Position numbers and translations under genes: made by a program | In this document: positions 9,415 through 17,670 of the stretch, one piece after another | Numbering within the stretch: the stretch's first letter is position 1 | How the letters are laid out: each line of letters begins with the position of its first letter | Notes under the pieces: generated by a model | Told to the model about the DNA's origin: nothing | Databases searched by the model: none | Seen by the model: only the letters and a program-made list of their open reading frames with translations | Assembly (NCBI RefSeq): GCF_044810985.1 | Contig: NZ_CP085242.1 | Coordinates: 930,001 to 994,000, forward strand | DNA length: 64,000 bases | Reading direction: 5' to 3' | Source: Marinospirillum sp031581385 | Lineage (GTDB): Bacteria; Pseudomonadota; Gammaproteobacteria; Pseudomonadales; Halomonadaceae

Positions 9415-9459
9415 GCCGCCGCCCGTAAGACTGAGCAAGAAGGTGCAAGGTGCTGCTGT

Positions 9460-9523
9460 GTCAGGCTGTCCACGACAGGACGTCGTGGCCAGAGCTTACA
9501 GGGATGTATTCACGCGTCCTGAC
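9460..9523. repeat. Palindromic intergenic repeat, copy 2 (inverted)
   Basis: On the minus strand this copy carries GTGAATACATCCCTGTA (complement of 9497-9513), which matches the core of copy 1 at 15 of 17 positions. The core is followed by a hairpin CCACGAC/GTCGTGG (9470-9476 and 9482-9488) in place of the CTGCTGCC hairpin. The hairpin sequence differs between copies while its place is kept, which points to selection on structure. Confidence 0.65.
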
Positions 9524-9588
9524 AAGCAGTGCCTTGCGCCGAACAAGCCAGACATGCGGACATAACAACTTTACTAAGGATCACCAGC

Positions 9589-11196
9589 ATGACCGTGATT
9601 AAATCGCAGATAAACACCCGCTCGCCGCAGTTTGCCGAGAAAGATGCAGCGATGCGCGGCCTGCTTGAAGACTTGCACCAGAAGCTCGATCAGGTCAAAG
9701 CCGGAGGCGGTGCCAAGGCCCAGGAACGCCATCTTTCCCGTGGCAAACTCCTGCCCCGCGAGCGCATTGAGCGTCTGCTGGATCAGGGCGCACCCTTTCT
9801 GGAATTTTCCCAACTCGCCGCCTGGGAAGTCTATGACGACTTCGTTCCCAGCGCAGGCATCATCACGGGTATTGGCCGGGTGTCTGGCGTCGAGTGCATT
9901 ATTGTTGCCAATGATGCCACCACCAAGGGCGGCACCTACTACCCGCTGACGGTGAAAAAACACCTGCGCGCTCAGGAAATCGCGCGCAAGAATCGCCTGC
10001 CCTGTATTTATCTGGTGGACTCCGGTGGTGCTAACCTGCCCAATCAGGATGATGTCTTCCCCGACCGCGATCACTTTGGCCGTATCTTCTACAACCAGGC
10101 CAATATGTCCGGTGAAGGCATTCCTCAGATTGCCTCGGTGATGGGCTCCTGTACCGCAGGCGGTGCTTATGTTCCCGCCATGGCCGATGAGTCCATCATC
10201 GTCAAGGAACAGGGCACTATTTTCCTCGCCGGGCCACCACTGGTTAAAGCCGCAACCGGTGAAGTCGTCACCGCTGAAGATCTGGGTGGAGCCGATGTCC
10301 ACGCTAAAATCTCCGGTGTGGCCGACCACTATGCCCTGAATGATGAACACGCCCTGCAGCTGGTGCGCCGCTCGATTGCCCGTCTGAACTGGCGCAAGCA
10401 GGGCGAGCTGGATATCCAGCCTTCCCGACCGCCGATTTATGACCCGGAAGAAATCTACGGCATTGTCGGCAATGACCTGCGCAAACCCTATGATGTGCGT
10501 GAAGTCATCGCCCGTGTCGTGGATGCCTCGGAGTTTGATGAATTCAAACGCTGGTACGGCGACACCCTGGTCACGGGTTTTGCGCGGATTCACGGCTATC
10601 CGGTGGGCATTGTTGCCAATAACGGCGTGCTCTTCTCCGAGTCTGCCCAGAAGGGTGCCCACTTTGTTGAGCTTTGTGCCCAGCGCGGCATTCCCCTGGT
10701 CTTCCTGCAGAACATCACCGGCTTTATGGTGGGTTCGCGCTACGAACATGAAGGCATTGCCAAGCACGGAGCCAAGATGGTCACGGCCGTGGCCTGTGCT
10801 CAGGTGCCCAAATTCACCGTACTCATTGGCGGCAGTTTTGGTGCCGGTAACTACGGCATGTGTGGCCGTGCTTATGACCCCAATTTCATGTGGATGTGGC
10901 CCAACGCCCGCATTTCGGTGATGGGCGGCGAACAGGCGGCCAACGTCCTGGCTCAGGTCAAGCGCGAACAACACGACCGCAATGGCACTGAATGGGCGCA
11001 GGAAGATGAAGAAGCCTTCAAAAAACCCGTGCGTGACATGTACGAACACCAGGGCCATCCTTACTATGCCAGTGCGCGTTTGTGGGATGACGGTATTCTT
11101 GACCCGGTACAAACCCGTGACACCCTCGGGCTGGCTATTTCCGCCTCCCTGAACGCACCCATCAAACCGACACGCTTCGGCGTCTTCCGCATGTAA
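9589..11196 (+). CDS. liuB: 3-methylcrotonyl-CoA carboxylase, carboxyltransferase (beta) subunit
   Basis: LiuB transfers the carboxyl group from biotin to 3-methylcrotonyl-CoA, forming 3-methylglutaconyl-CoA, in complex with the biotin-carrying LiuD. The 535-residue protein has the two-part carboxyltransferase fold, with LVDSGGANLPNQDDVFPD, the oxyanion-type MGSCTAGGAYVPAM, and in the C-terminal half LQNITGFMVG and IGGSFGAGNYGMCGRAY. The start is ATG 9589, with TAAGGA 8 bases before it; the open frame extends 20 codons further but without family similarity. It follows liuA after a 311-base gap filled with palindromic repeats. Confidence 0.96.
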   Translation: MTVIKSQINTRSPQFAEKDAAMRGLLEDLHQKLDQVKAGGGAKAQERHLSRGKLLPRERIERLLDQGAPFLEFSQLAAWEVYDDFVPSAGIITGIGRVSGVECIIVANDATTKGGTYYPLTVKKHLRAQEIARKNRLPCIYLVDSGGANLPNQDDVFPDRDHFGRIFYNQANMSGEGIPQIASVMGSCTAGGAYVPAMADESIIVKEQGTIFLAGPPLVKAATGEVVTAEDLGGADVHAKISGVADHYALNDEHALQLVRRSIARLNWRKQGELDIQPSRPPIYDPEEIYGIVGNDLRKPYDVREVIARVVDASEFDEFKRWYGDTLVTGFARIHGYPVGIVANNGVLFSESAQKGAHFVELCAQRGIPLVFLQNITGFMVGSRYEHEGIAKHGAKMVTAVACAQVPKFTVLIGGSFGAGNYGMCGRAYDPNFMWMWPNARISVMGGEQAANVLAQVKREQHDRNGTEWAQEDEEAFKKPVRDMYEHQGHPYYASARLWDDGILDPVQTRDTLGLAISASLNAPIKPTRFGVFRM

Positions 11197-11206
11197 GGAG
11201 AAGAAG

Positions 11207-11992
11207 ATGAGTGAAGAACAGGCTTTACTGGAAATCGACAAGCGCGGGGTGGCCTACCTCACCCTCAACAAACCCGAAGTGCACAACGCCTTTGACGATG
11301 CCCTGATCAGCGATCTGCTCGGTAAGCTGGCAGAAGTTCGTGAAGCTGGTGCCCGTGCGCTGGTACTGGGTTCTCGCGGAAAAAGCTTTTCTGCCGGTGC
11401 TGATTTGGGCTGGATGCAACGCATGGCTGCCTACAGCGAAGAAGAAAACCGCCAGGATGCCCAGGAGTTGGCGCGCCTGATGCACGAACTCGACACCCTA
11501 CCCTGCCCCAGCGTTTGCCGGGTGCAAGGCGCAACCTTTGGTGGTGCCGTAGGTCTTGCTGCCTGCTGCGATATCGTCGTCGCCAGCGAAAAAGCCCGCT
11601 TCTGTCTGTCTGAAGTCAAAATCGGCCTCTCCCCTGCCGTCATCAGCCCCTACGTGGTACGGGCCATCGGCGAAAGAGCCATGCGCCGCTACGCCCTGAC
11701 TGCCGAAGTCATCACCGTACAGAATGCCAATCAACTCGGCCTGGTGAATGAAATCACAACTGATGATGCCCTCGACGGTCAGGTGGAATACTTCGTGGAA
11801 ACCTTATTAGCCAACAGCCCCCAGGCCGTCGCCAGAACCAAACAACTGATCGACTACGTCGCCGACAGACCGGCTGACGAAACCACCCAGGACTACACCA
11901 CCCGCTTGATTGCTGAAATCCGCGTCTCCGACGAAGGCCAGGAAGGGCTCAGCGCCTTCTTTGAAAAACGCGCACCGGGGTGGCAGGAATAA
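11207..11992 (+). CDS. liuC: Methylglutaconyl-CoA hydratase
   Basis: LiuC hydrates 3-methylglutaconyl-CoA to hydroxymethylglutaryl-CoA. The 261-residue protein is a crotonase-superfamily member with the oxyanion-hole segments SFSAGADLGWMQRM and GATFGGAVGLAACCDIVVA. The crotonase family is certain; the exact substrate is inferred from its place between liuB and liuD. The ATG follows AAGGAGAAGAAG directly, ten bases after liuB ends, so the two are translated from one message. Confidence 0.94.
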   Translation: MSEEQALLEIDKRGVAYLTLNKPEVHNAFDDALISDLLGKLAEVREAGARALVLGSRGKSFSAGADLGWMQRMAAYSEEENRQDAQELARLMHELDTLPCPSVCRVQGATFGGAVGLAACCDIVVASEKARFCLSEVKIGLSPAVISPYVVRAIGERAMRRYALTAEVITVQNANQLGLVNEITTDDALDGQVEYFVETLLANSPQAVARTKQLIDYVADRPADETTQDYTTRLIAEIRVSDEGQEGLSAFFEKRAPGWQE

Positions 11993-12000
11993 TTATGACA

Positions 12001-12060
12001 TCGCTCGCGGAGCGAGCTCCCACAAAAAATTCCTACCTTGTAGGAGGCCGCTCTGCGGCC
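12001..12060. repeat. Three consecutive 6-3-6 hairpins, REP-like cluster upstream of liuD
   Basis: Three perfect hairpins, each with 6-base arms and a 3-base loop, sit nearly end to end: TCGCTC-GCG-GAGCGA (12001-12015), TCCTAC-CTT-GTAGGA (12031-12045) and GGCCGC-TCT-GCGGCC (12046-12060). The first is followed by GCTCCCACA, the tail typical of Pseudomonas-type REP sequences. The first 24 bases recur perfectly inverted at 14273-14296, on the other side of liuD. Confidence 0.8.
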
Positions 12061-12088
12061 GATTGCAGCCCTGGTGAGAACGCAGTCC

Positions 12089-12121
12089 TGTGGGAGCGCA
12101 TTCTGAATCTGTGGGAGCGCA
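12089..12121. repeat. Direct repeat of TGTGGGAGCGCA
   Basis: TGTGGGAGCGCA occurs at 12089-12100 and again at 12110-12121, a 21-base period. The sequence is the complement of the REP tail TGCGCTCCCACA seen at 14322-14333, so these look like partial or degenerate REP units in the liuC-liuD gap. Confidence 0.65.
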
Positions 12122-12175
12122 ATCTGTGCGCGATCAACAATCGACCCAAAACATAATTAAAGAGAGGAACGCCTG

Positions 12176-14209
12176 ATGTTCCGTAAAATACTGATTGCCA
12201 ACCGCGGCGAAATTGCCTGCCGCGTGATTAGAACCGCTCATCGCCTGGGCATCCGCTGTGTGGCCGTTTATTCGGATGCCGACCGCCACGCCCTGCATGT
12301 AAAAATGGCCGATGAAGCCGTGAACCTGGGCGCTGCTGCGGCCAAGGACAGCTACCTGGTGATTGAAAAGGTCATTGAAGCCGCCCGACAAACCGGTGCT
12401 GAAGCCATCCACCCCGGTTATGGCTTCCTCTCCGAAAACAGCCGTTTTGTGGAAGCCTGTGATGCTGCAGGTATCGCCTTTATCGGCCCACCCGTGGGTG
12501 CCATTGAAGCCATGGGCTCCAAATCCGCCGCCAAACACATCATGGAAAAAGCCGGTGTGCCCTTGGTACCCGGTTATCACGGTGATGGCCAAAGCCCGGA
12601 ATTGCTCAAGGCTGAAGCCGAAAAAATCGGTTACCCCGTTCTGCTGAAAGCCACAGCGGGCGGTGGCGGCAAGGGCATGCGCATTGTCGAAAAAGCCGGT
12701 GAATTTGAGCAGGCCCTGGCCTCGGCCAAGCGCGAAGCCATCAATGGCTTTGGTGATGACACCATGCTGGTGGAAAAATACCTGGTCAAACCGCGCCACG
12801 TGGAGTTTCAGGTTTTCTGCGACAGCCAGGGTAACGGCGTCTATCTGTTCGAGCGTGATTGCTCGGTGCAGCGCCGCCACCAGAAGGTGATTGAAGAAGC
12901 CCCGGCTCCCGGTATGAGCGAAGAACTTCGCGCCCAGATGGGGGATGCTGCCCTCAAGGCCGCTCAGGCTATTGGTTATGTCGGTGCAGGCACGGTGGAA
13001 TTCCTGTTGGATGTCGACGGCAGTTTCTTCTTTATGGAAATGAATACCCGCCTGCAGGTTGAACACCCGGTCACGGAAATGATCACCGGTGAAGACCTGG
13101 TGGAATGGCAGCTTAAAGTTGCTGCCGGTCAGCCTCTGCCCAAGAGCCAGAGCGAACTGGTCATCAAGGGCCATTCTTTTGAAGCCCGTATTTATGCTGA
13201 AGACCCGGACAAGGACTTTCTGCCCGCCACCGGCACCCTCAGTTACCTGCGCACCCCCGAAGAAAATCGCCATGTGCGTGTGGATACCGGGGTACTGGAA
13301 GGTGATGAGGTCAGCATCTATTACGACCCCATGATTGCCAAGCTGATTGTCTGGGATACCACCCGTGAAGCCGCCCTCAGCCGCCTGGCACAATCCCTGG
13401 GTGAATACCGCATTGCCGGGGTCACCACCAACACCCGTTTTCTGAAACGCCTGGCCGAAGCACCACCCTTCCAGCAGGCTGACCTGGATACCGGCTTTAT
13501 CGAACGCCATGAAGCCCTGCTGTTTGATGACAAGGGCGGCAGCTACAGCCCCAACCTGCTGGCCCTGGCGGCTCTTTATGCCCTGCTGAAACTGGATCAG
13601 GAACGCCAGCAGGAAGCACGCCTCTCCCGCGATCCTTTCTCACCCTGGCACGGCTTTGGTGGTTGGCGCTTGAATACCAACCCCACCCTGAAACTGCGTT
13701 TTGCCCTTCCCGACCAGGAAGAAAGCCTGGAAGTACTGGTCCAGGCCAGCGATGCCACCGGCAACAAGAACCTCTGGACGGTTCGGGTGGGTGACCACAA
13801 ACTGCTGGTGGAAGGACGCTTGCATGATGACCGCCTGGAAGCCGTAGTCAATGGTCACCATCGCAGCGTGCATGTGGCGGATCTCAACAACCAACTGACC
13901 CTCTTCACCGCTGATGAACACTTCAACTGCCAGTGGATGCGCCCCGATCTGGACAACCATGAATTTGAAGAAGCCAGCGCCAACCTCACCGCACCCATGA
14001 ACGGCTCGGTGGTGACTTTGCTGGTCGAACCCGGCCAGGAAGTCAGCAAAGGCGATGCCCTGATGGTCATGGAAGCCATGAAAATGGAACACACCCTCAG
14101 CGCCCCCGCCGACGGCCAGGTGGAAGAATTCTTCTTTGTTGCCGGTGACCTGGTCAGCCAGGGTGCTGAATTATTAAAGTTTGCTGCCACTGAAACAGAA
14201 GAAGCCTAA
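12176..14209 (+). CDS. liuD: 3-methylcrotonyl-CoA carboxylase, biotin carboxylase/carrier (alpha) subunit
   Basis: LiuD carboxylates its own biotin with ATP and bicarbonate and passes the carboxyl group to LiuB. The 677-residue length fits the family. The biotin carboxylase half (about 1-450) has KILIANRGEIACRVIRT, the glycine-rich ATP-grasp loop GGGGKGMR (about 160) and EMNTRLQVEHPVTE. A linker domain follows, then the carrier domain with the biotinylated lysine at about residue 636 in EAMKMEHTL. The start has AGAGGA 7 bases upstream. The gene is bracketed by REP-like hairpins on both sides but keeps its reading direction within the cluster. Confidence 0.96.
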   Translation: MFRKILIANRGEIACRVIRTAHRLGIRCVAVYSDADRHALHVKMADEAVNLGAAAAKDSYLVIEKVIEAARQTGAEAIHPGYGFLSENSRFVEACDAAGIAFIGPPVGAIEAMGSKSAAKHIMEKAGVPLVPGYHGDGQSPELLKAEAEKIGYPVLLKATAGGGGKGMRIVEKAGEFEQALASAKREAINGFGDDTMLVEKYLVKPRHVEFQVFCDSQGNGVYLFERDCSVQRRHQKVIEEAPAPGMSEELRAQMGDAALKAAQAIGYVGAGTVEFLLDVDGSFFFMEMNTRLQVEHPVTEMITGEDLVEWQLKVAAGQPLPKSQSELVIKGHSFEARIYAEDPDKDFLPATGTLSYLRTPEENRHVRVDTGVLEGDEVSIYYDPMIAKLIVWDTTREAALSRLAQSLGEYRIAGVTTNTRFLKRLAEAPPFQQADLDTGFIERHEALLFDDKGGSYSPNLLALAALYALLKLDQERQQEARLSRDPFSPWHGFGGWRLNTNPTLKLRFALPDQEESLEVLVQASDATGNKNLWTVRVGDHKLLVEGRLHDDRLEAVVNGHHRSVHVADLNNQLTLFTADEHFNCQWMRPDLDNHEFEEASANLTAPMNGSVVTLLVEPGQEVSKGDALMVMEAMKMEHTLSAPADGQVEEFFFVAGDLVSQGAELLKFAATETEEA

Positions 14210-14232
14210 ATAGAGGATCGCGCAGAGACTCA

Positions 14233-14284
14233 CTGTGGGAGCTCGCTGTGGGAGTTCACTGTGGGAGTTCACTGTGGGAGCTCG
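14233..14284. repeat. Four tandem copies of a 13-base unit in the liuD-liuE gap
   Basis: The unit CTGTGGGAG(C/T)TC(G/A) is repeated exactly four times at 14233-14245, 14246-14258, 14259-14271 and 14272-14284. Units 1 and 4 are identical, as are units 2 and 3. The unit equals the complement of the REP tail, so the array probably grew by slippage within a REP element. Copy number may vary between strains. Confidence 0.85.
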
Positions 14285-14333
14285 CTCCGCGAGCGATATT
14301 TTTCGAGGATCGCGCAGGGACTGCGCTCCCACA
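14273..14333. repeat. REP-like hairpin pair downstream of liuD
   Basis: Bases 14273-14296 are a perfect inverted copy of 12001-12024 and contain the hairpin TCGCTC-CGC-GAGCGA (14282-14296). A second 6-3-6 hairpin, GCGCAG-GGA-CTGCGC (14312-14326), is followed by TCCCACA. A related copy with hairpin GCGCAT-GGA-ATGCGC lies at 53682-53696. Confidence 0.8.
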
Positions 14334-14375
14334 AGACTGAGCTCCTACACCAAAACATCAAAGCAGGAGAAAAAA

Positions 14376-15275
14376 ATGTCTTTTCCCAAACAGGTTCGTC
14401 TGGTTGAGGTTGGTGCCCGCGATGGCCTGCAGAACGAGCCGAGTCCGGTTTCAACCGAAACCAAGCTGGAGCTGATTGATCGTCTGGCTGCTGCCGGGGT
14501 GAGTTATATCGAAGCAGCCAGTTTTGTTTCGCCCAAGTGGGTGCCGCAAATGGGCGATGCCCGCGAGGTGATGACCGGCATTCAGCGCCGTAAAGGAGTG
14601 ACCTATTCAGCCCTGACGCCTAACCTGAAAGGGCTGGAAGGTGCACTGGAAACCGGTGTTCAGGAAGTGGCCGTGTTTGGTGCCGCTTCCGAAAGCTTCA
14701 CCAAAAAGAATATCAACTGCACCATCGCTGAATCCTTGGAGCGCTTTGCTCCGGTGATTGAAAAAGCACGCGCAGCAGGTATTCCGGTCAGGGGCTATGT
14801 TTCCACAGTACTGGGTTGCCCCTATGAAGGCGATATAGCGCCGGAGAAGGTTGCCGAAGTCAGCAAGACGCTGTTTGATATGGGCTGCTATGAAATCTCG
14901 CTGGGCGACACCATCGGCGTCGGCACCCCCCTGAAAGCCAAGCGCATGCTAGAAGTGGTCAGTCGCGACATCCCCATGGACAGGCTGGCCGCTCACTTCC
15001 ACGACACCTACGGTCAGGCCCTGGCGAACCTCTATGCGGTGCTGGAAGAAGGCATCAGCATCATTGATTCCTCAGTGGCTGGACTGGGCGGTTGCCCCTA
15101 CGCCAAGGGTGCTTCCGGCAATGTCGCCAGTGAAGATGTCGTCTACCTGCTGCACGGCCTGGGCATCCATACCGGTATCGACCTGCAAAAACTGGCTGAA
15201 ACCGGCCACTGGATCACCCAGAGCATCCAGCGACCCAACCGCTCCAAAGTCGGTACCGCTTTAATGGCAAAATAG
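14376..15275 (+). CDS. liuE: Hydroxymethylglutaryl-CoA lyase
   Basis: LiuE splits hydroxymethylglutaryl-CoA into acetoacetate and acetyl-CoA, ending leucine breakdown. The 299-residue TIM-barrel protein has VEVGARDGLQNE at the N-terminus (catalytic Arg and metal Asp), the metal-binding HFHDTYGQALAN and the signature GLGGCPYAKGASGNVA with the catalytic cysteine. The start is ATG 14376 with AGGAG upstream; the 47 codons of open frame before it lie in REP repeats. It ends a few bases before the convergent rluF. Confidence 0.96.
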   Translation: MSFPKQVRLVEVGARDGLQNEPSPVSTETKLELIDRLAAAGVSYIEAASFVSPKWVPQMGDAREVMTGIQRRKGVTYSALTPNLKGLEGALETGVQEVAVFGAASESFTKKNINCTIAESLERFAPVIEKARAAGIPVRGYVSTVLGCPYEGDIAPEKVAEVSKTLFDMGCYEISLGDTIGVGTPLKAKRMLEVVSRDIPMDRLAAHFHDTYGQALANLYAVLEEGISIIDSSVAGLGGCPYAKGASGNVASEDVVYLLHGLGIHTGIDLQKLAETGHWITQSIQRPNRSKVGTALMAK

Positions 15276-15278
15276 CTT

Positions 15279-16175
15279 TCACCCCCGCTTTTTGCTTTTG
15301 CCGCCAGGATAAGGTTTCTTGCCGGACTTTTTGCCGGGAGGCTTGCCTTTTCTGGCTGGCTTGCGTTCAGGACGAGGTGGCTGGGGCTTTTTGCGGGCAG
15401 GCTTGGGCGTTTTGCGCACAGAAGGGGCCGCCTGGGTGCTGGCTTCTTCGGTGGCACTGGAATCAGCCACCATCTGGTTGATCAGGGCCATTTCTTTTTT
15501 ATTCAAAGGTCGCCATTGACCAACGTTCAGATCGCCCAGGCTGATATTCATGATGCGCACGCGCTTCAAGCGAGTGACTTCATAGCCCAGGTATTCAGCC
15601 ATGCGGCGAATCTGGCGATTCATGCCCTGGGTGAGGATGATATTGAAGCTTTTCGGCCCCAACTGCCGGACGCGGCAGGGTTGGGTCACAGTACCGAGAA
15701 TCGGCACGCCGGAAGCCATTTTCTGCACAAATTCCGAGCCAAAGGGTTTATCCACCGTCACCACATATTCCTTGTCGTGGGCATTCCCGGCACGCAGGAT
15801 CTTGTTGACGATATCACCGTCATTGGTCAGCAAAATCAGACCTTCGGAAGGCTTGTCCAGCCGCCCGATGGGAAAGATACGGCCCTTCCTGTAATTAACC
15901 GCTTGAACAATATTGTCAGGCACTTCAGGGTCAGTGGTGCAGGTCACACCCACCGGCTTGTTGTAGGCCAGATAAACCGGGGCAGGCTTGGCCTTCAGAG
16001 GCTTCCCGCGCACCATCACCCGATCTTCCGGGGTCACCCGCAGGCCCATTTCCGCCACCCGGCCATTGACCTTCACCTGGCCTTCTTCAATCATGCGGTC
16101 GGCTTCCCGGCGGGAGCAGATGCCCGTTTCACTGATGAACTTGTTCAGGCGGGTGGTGGTGTCTTGGCTGGTCAT
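15279..16175 (-). CDS. rluF: 23S rRNA pseudouridine synthase, RluF type
   Basis: RluF makes pseudouridine at position 2604 of 23S rRNA in E. coli. This 298-residue protein has an N-terminal S4 domain (RLNKFISETGICSRREADRMIEEGQVKVNG), the catalytic loop GRLDKPSEGLILLTNDGD with its aspartate, and GMNRQIRRMAEYLGYEV. The wording LNKPVG-like plus GNAHDKEYVVTVDKPF matches RluF better than RluB or RluE. The last 50 or so residues are a Lys/Arg/Pro-rich, probably unstructured tail that may bind RNA; E. coli RluF has a shorter tail of the same kind. The gene is convergent with liuE. Confidence 0.88.
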   Translation of the reverse strand: MTSQDTTTRLNKFISETGICSRREADRMIEEGQVKVNGRVAEMGLRVTPEDRVMVRGKPLKAKPAPVYLAYNKPVGVTCTTDPEVPDNIVQAVNYRKGRIFPIGRLDKPSEGLILLTNDGDIVNKILRAGNAHDKEYVVTVDKPFGSEFVQKMASGVPILGTVTQPCRVRQLGPKSFNIILTQGMNRQIRRMAEYLGYEVTRLKRVRIMNISLGDLNVGQWRPLNKKEMALINQMVADSSATEEASTQAAPSVRKTPKPARKKPQPPRPERKPARKGKPPGKKSGKKPYPGGKSKKRG

Positions 16176-16251
16176 CTGGTTGCTATTCCGATCAGGAGTT
16201 AAAGGCGACTATTGTGCCTGCAACCCTGACCGGAAAAAACCACTAACTCTT

Positions 16252-17601
16252 TTAATGAGCAGCAAAATACTCTTTGCTGAGTCTGAATACCACTGGACTC
16301 AAGAGCACCAGAGCCACCAGGTTAGGCAGGGCCATCATGGCATTCAGGGTATCCGCCAGCAGCCAGATGAATTCCAGATTGACCAGCGCCCCTACAGGAA
16401 TCACCAGAATCCAGAGAACCCGATAAGGCTTGATGGCTTTAACCCCAAACAGATACTCGGCACAACGCTCACCATAGAAGGACCAACCCAGAATGGTGGT
16501 AAAGGCAAAAATGGCCAGGGAAATGGCCACCAGATAGTTACCAAAGGAGGGTAGAGCAGCACCAAAGGCAGCGCTGGTCAGGGCTGCACCTGATTCTCCG
16601 CTAGTCCAGACACCGCTGGTCACAATCACCAAGCCGGTCACCGAGCAGATAATCAGGGTATCAATGAAGGTGCCCAGCATGGCAATCATACCCTGGCGAA
16701 CCGGGCTGTTGGTTTGGGCTGCAGCATGGGCAATCGGTGCAGAACCCAGACCCGCCTCATTGGAGAAAATACCCCGAGCCACACCAAAGCGAATGGCCGC
16801 CCAGACGGCTGCACCGGCAAAGCCACCCTGGGCAGCAACCGGAGTAAAGGCATATTCAACGATCATGGTCAGGGCTTCAGGTATCGCCGAGGCATTGATA
16901 GCCAGCACCACCAGACCCGCCAGCAGATAAGAAATGGCCATAAAGGGAACCAGGGCTGCAGCAACACGACCGATGCGGCGAATTCCACCAATCAATACCA
17001 GCCCGACCAACACCATGATCACCCCACCGGTCACGGCAGCTGGCAGGTTGAAGTTGGTTTCCAGTACATCAGCCACCGAGTTGGATTGCACGGTATTGCC
17101 GATACCAAAAGCCGCCACCCCACCAAAAATGGCAAACAAGGTGCCCAGCCAGGCCCATTTGGGTCCCAGGCCGTTTTTGATGTAATACATGGGGCCACCA
17201 ACATGGTTGCCCTTTTCATCCACTTCACGGAAGTTGACTGCCAGAACGGCTTCGGCAAACTTGGTTGCCATCCCCACCAGAGCGGTAATCCACATCCAGA
17301 AAAGCGCACCGGGGCCACCCAGAAAAATGGCCGTGGCCACACCGGCAATATTCCCCGTGCCCACAGTCGCGGAAAGGGCGGTCATCAGAGCCTGGAAAGG
17401 AGGGATTTCACCCTTGTCAGCTTCTTCAGAGCCAGCACGGGTACCACTCAGCAACAGGCGAAACCCTTCGCCCAGCTTGAGAACCGGCATGAGTTTGAGT
17501 CCGATGGACAGAAACAAACCCACACCCAGAATAAGCACCAGCATCATGGGGCCCCAAACGACCCCATTAATACTGGTGACCAGAGATTCAATCGTTTCCA
17601 T
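16252..17601 (-). CDS. Sodium:alanine/glycine symporter, AGCS family
   Basis: This inner-membrane protein of 449 residues has about ten hydrophobic segments and the AGCS signatures GTGNIAGVATAIFLGGPGALFWMW and ANEAGLG-like FSNEAGLGSAPIAHAAA. It should import alanine, glycine or a related amino acid with sodium. I start it at ATG 17601, since AGGAG lies 6-7 bases upstream; an upstream in-frame ATG lacks such a site. It follows a BCCT transporter after 69 bases on the same strand. Confidence 0.92.
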   Translation of the reverse strand: METIESLVTSINGVVWGPMMLVLILGVGLFLSIGLKLMPVLKLGEGFRLLLSGTRAGSEEADKGEIPPFQALMTALSATVGTGNIAGVATAIFLGGPGALFWMWITALVGMATKFAEAVLAVNFREVDEKGNHVGGPMYYIKNGLGPKWAWLGTLFAIFGGVAAFGIGNTVQSNSVADVLETNFNLPAAVTGGVIMVLVGLVLIGGIRRIGRVAAALVPFMAISYLLAGLVVLAINASAIPEALTMIVEYAFTPVAAQGGFAGAAVWAAIRFGVARGIFSNEAGLGSAPIAHAAAQTNSPVRQGMIAMLGTFIDTLIICSVTGLVIVTSGVWTSGESGAALTSAAFGAALPSFGNYLVAISLAIFAFTTILGWSFYGERCAEYLFGVKAIKPYRVLWILVIPVGALVNLEFIWLLADTLNAMMALPNLVALVLLSPVVFRLSKEYFAAH

Positions 17602-17670
17602 AAAAGTCTCCTGGCGCATGTTGTTTAAACATTAAAAATAAACTGTCCAGGCGACTTTTTCACGAAAAAA

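Noticed and set aside
9574..11241. Long antisense open frame (555 codons) opposite liuB
   Set aside because: It is the mirror of a well-conserved coding frame, has no family motif or ribosome site, and arises from codon bias. The same holds for the long antisense frames opposite liuA (8117-9136), liuD (12134-13510), urtA (26183-27277) and urea carboxylase (30477-31751).
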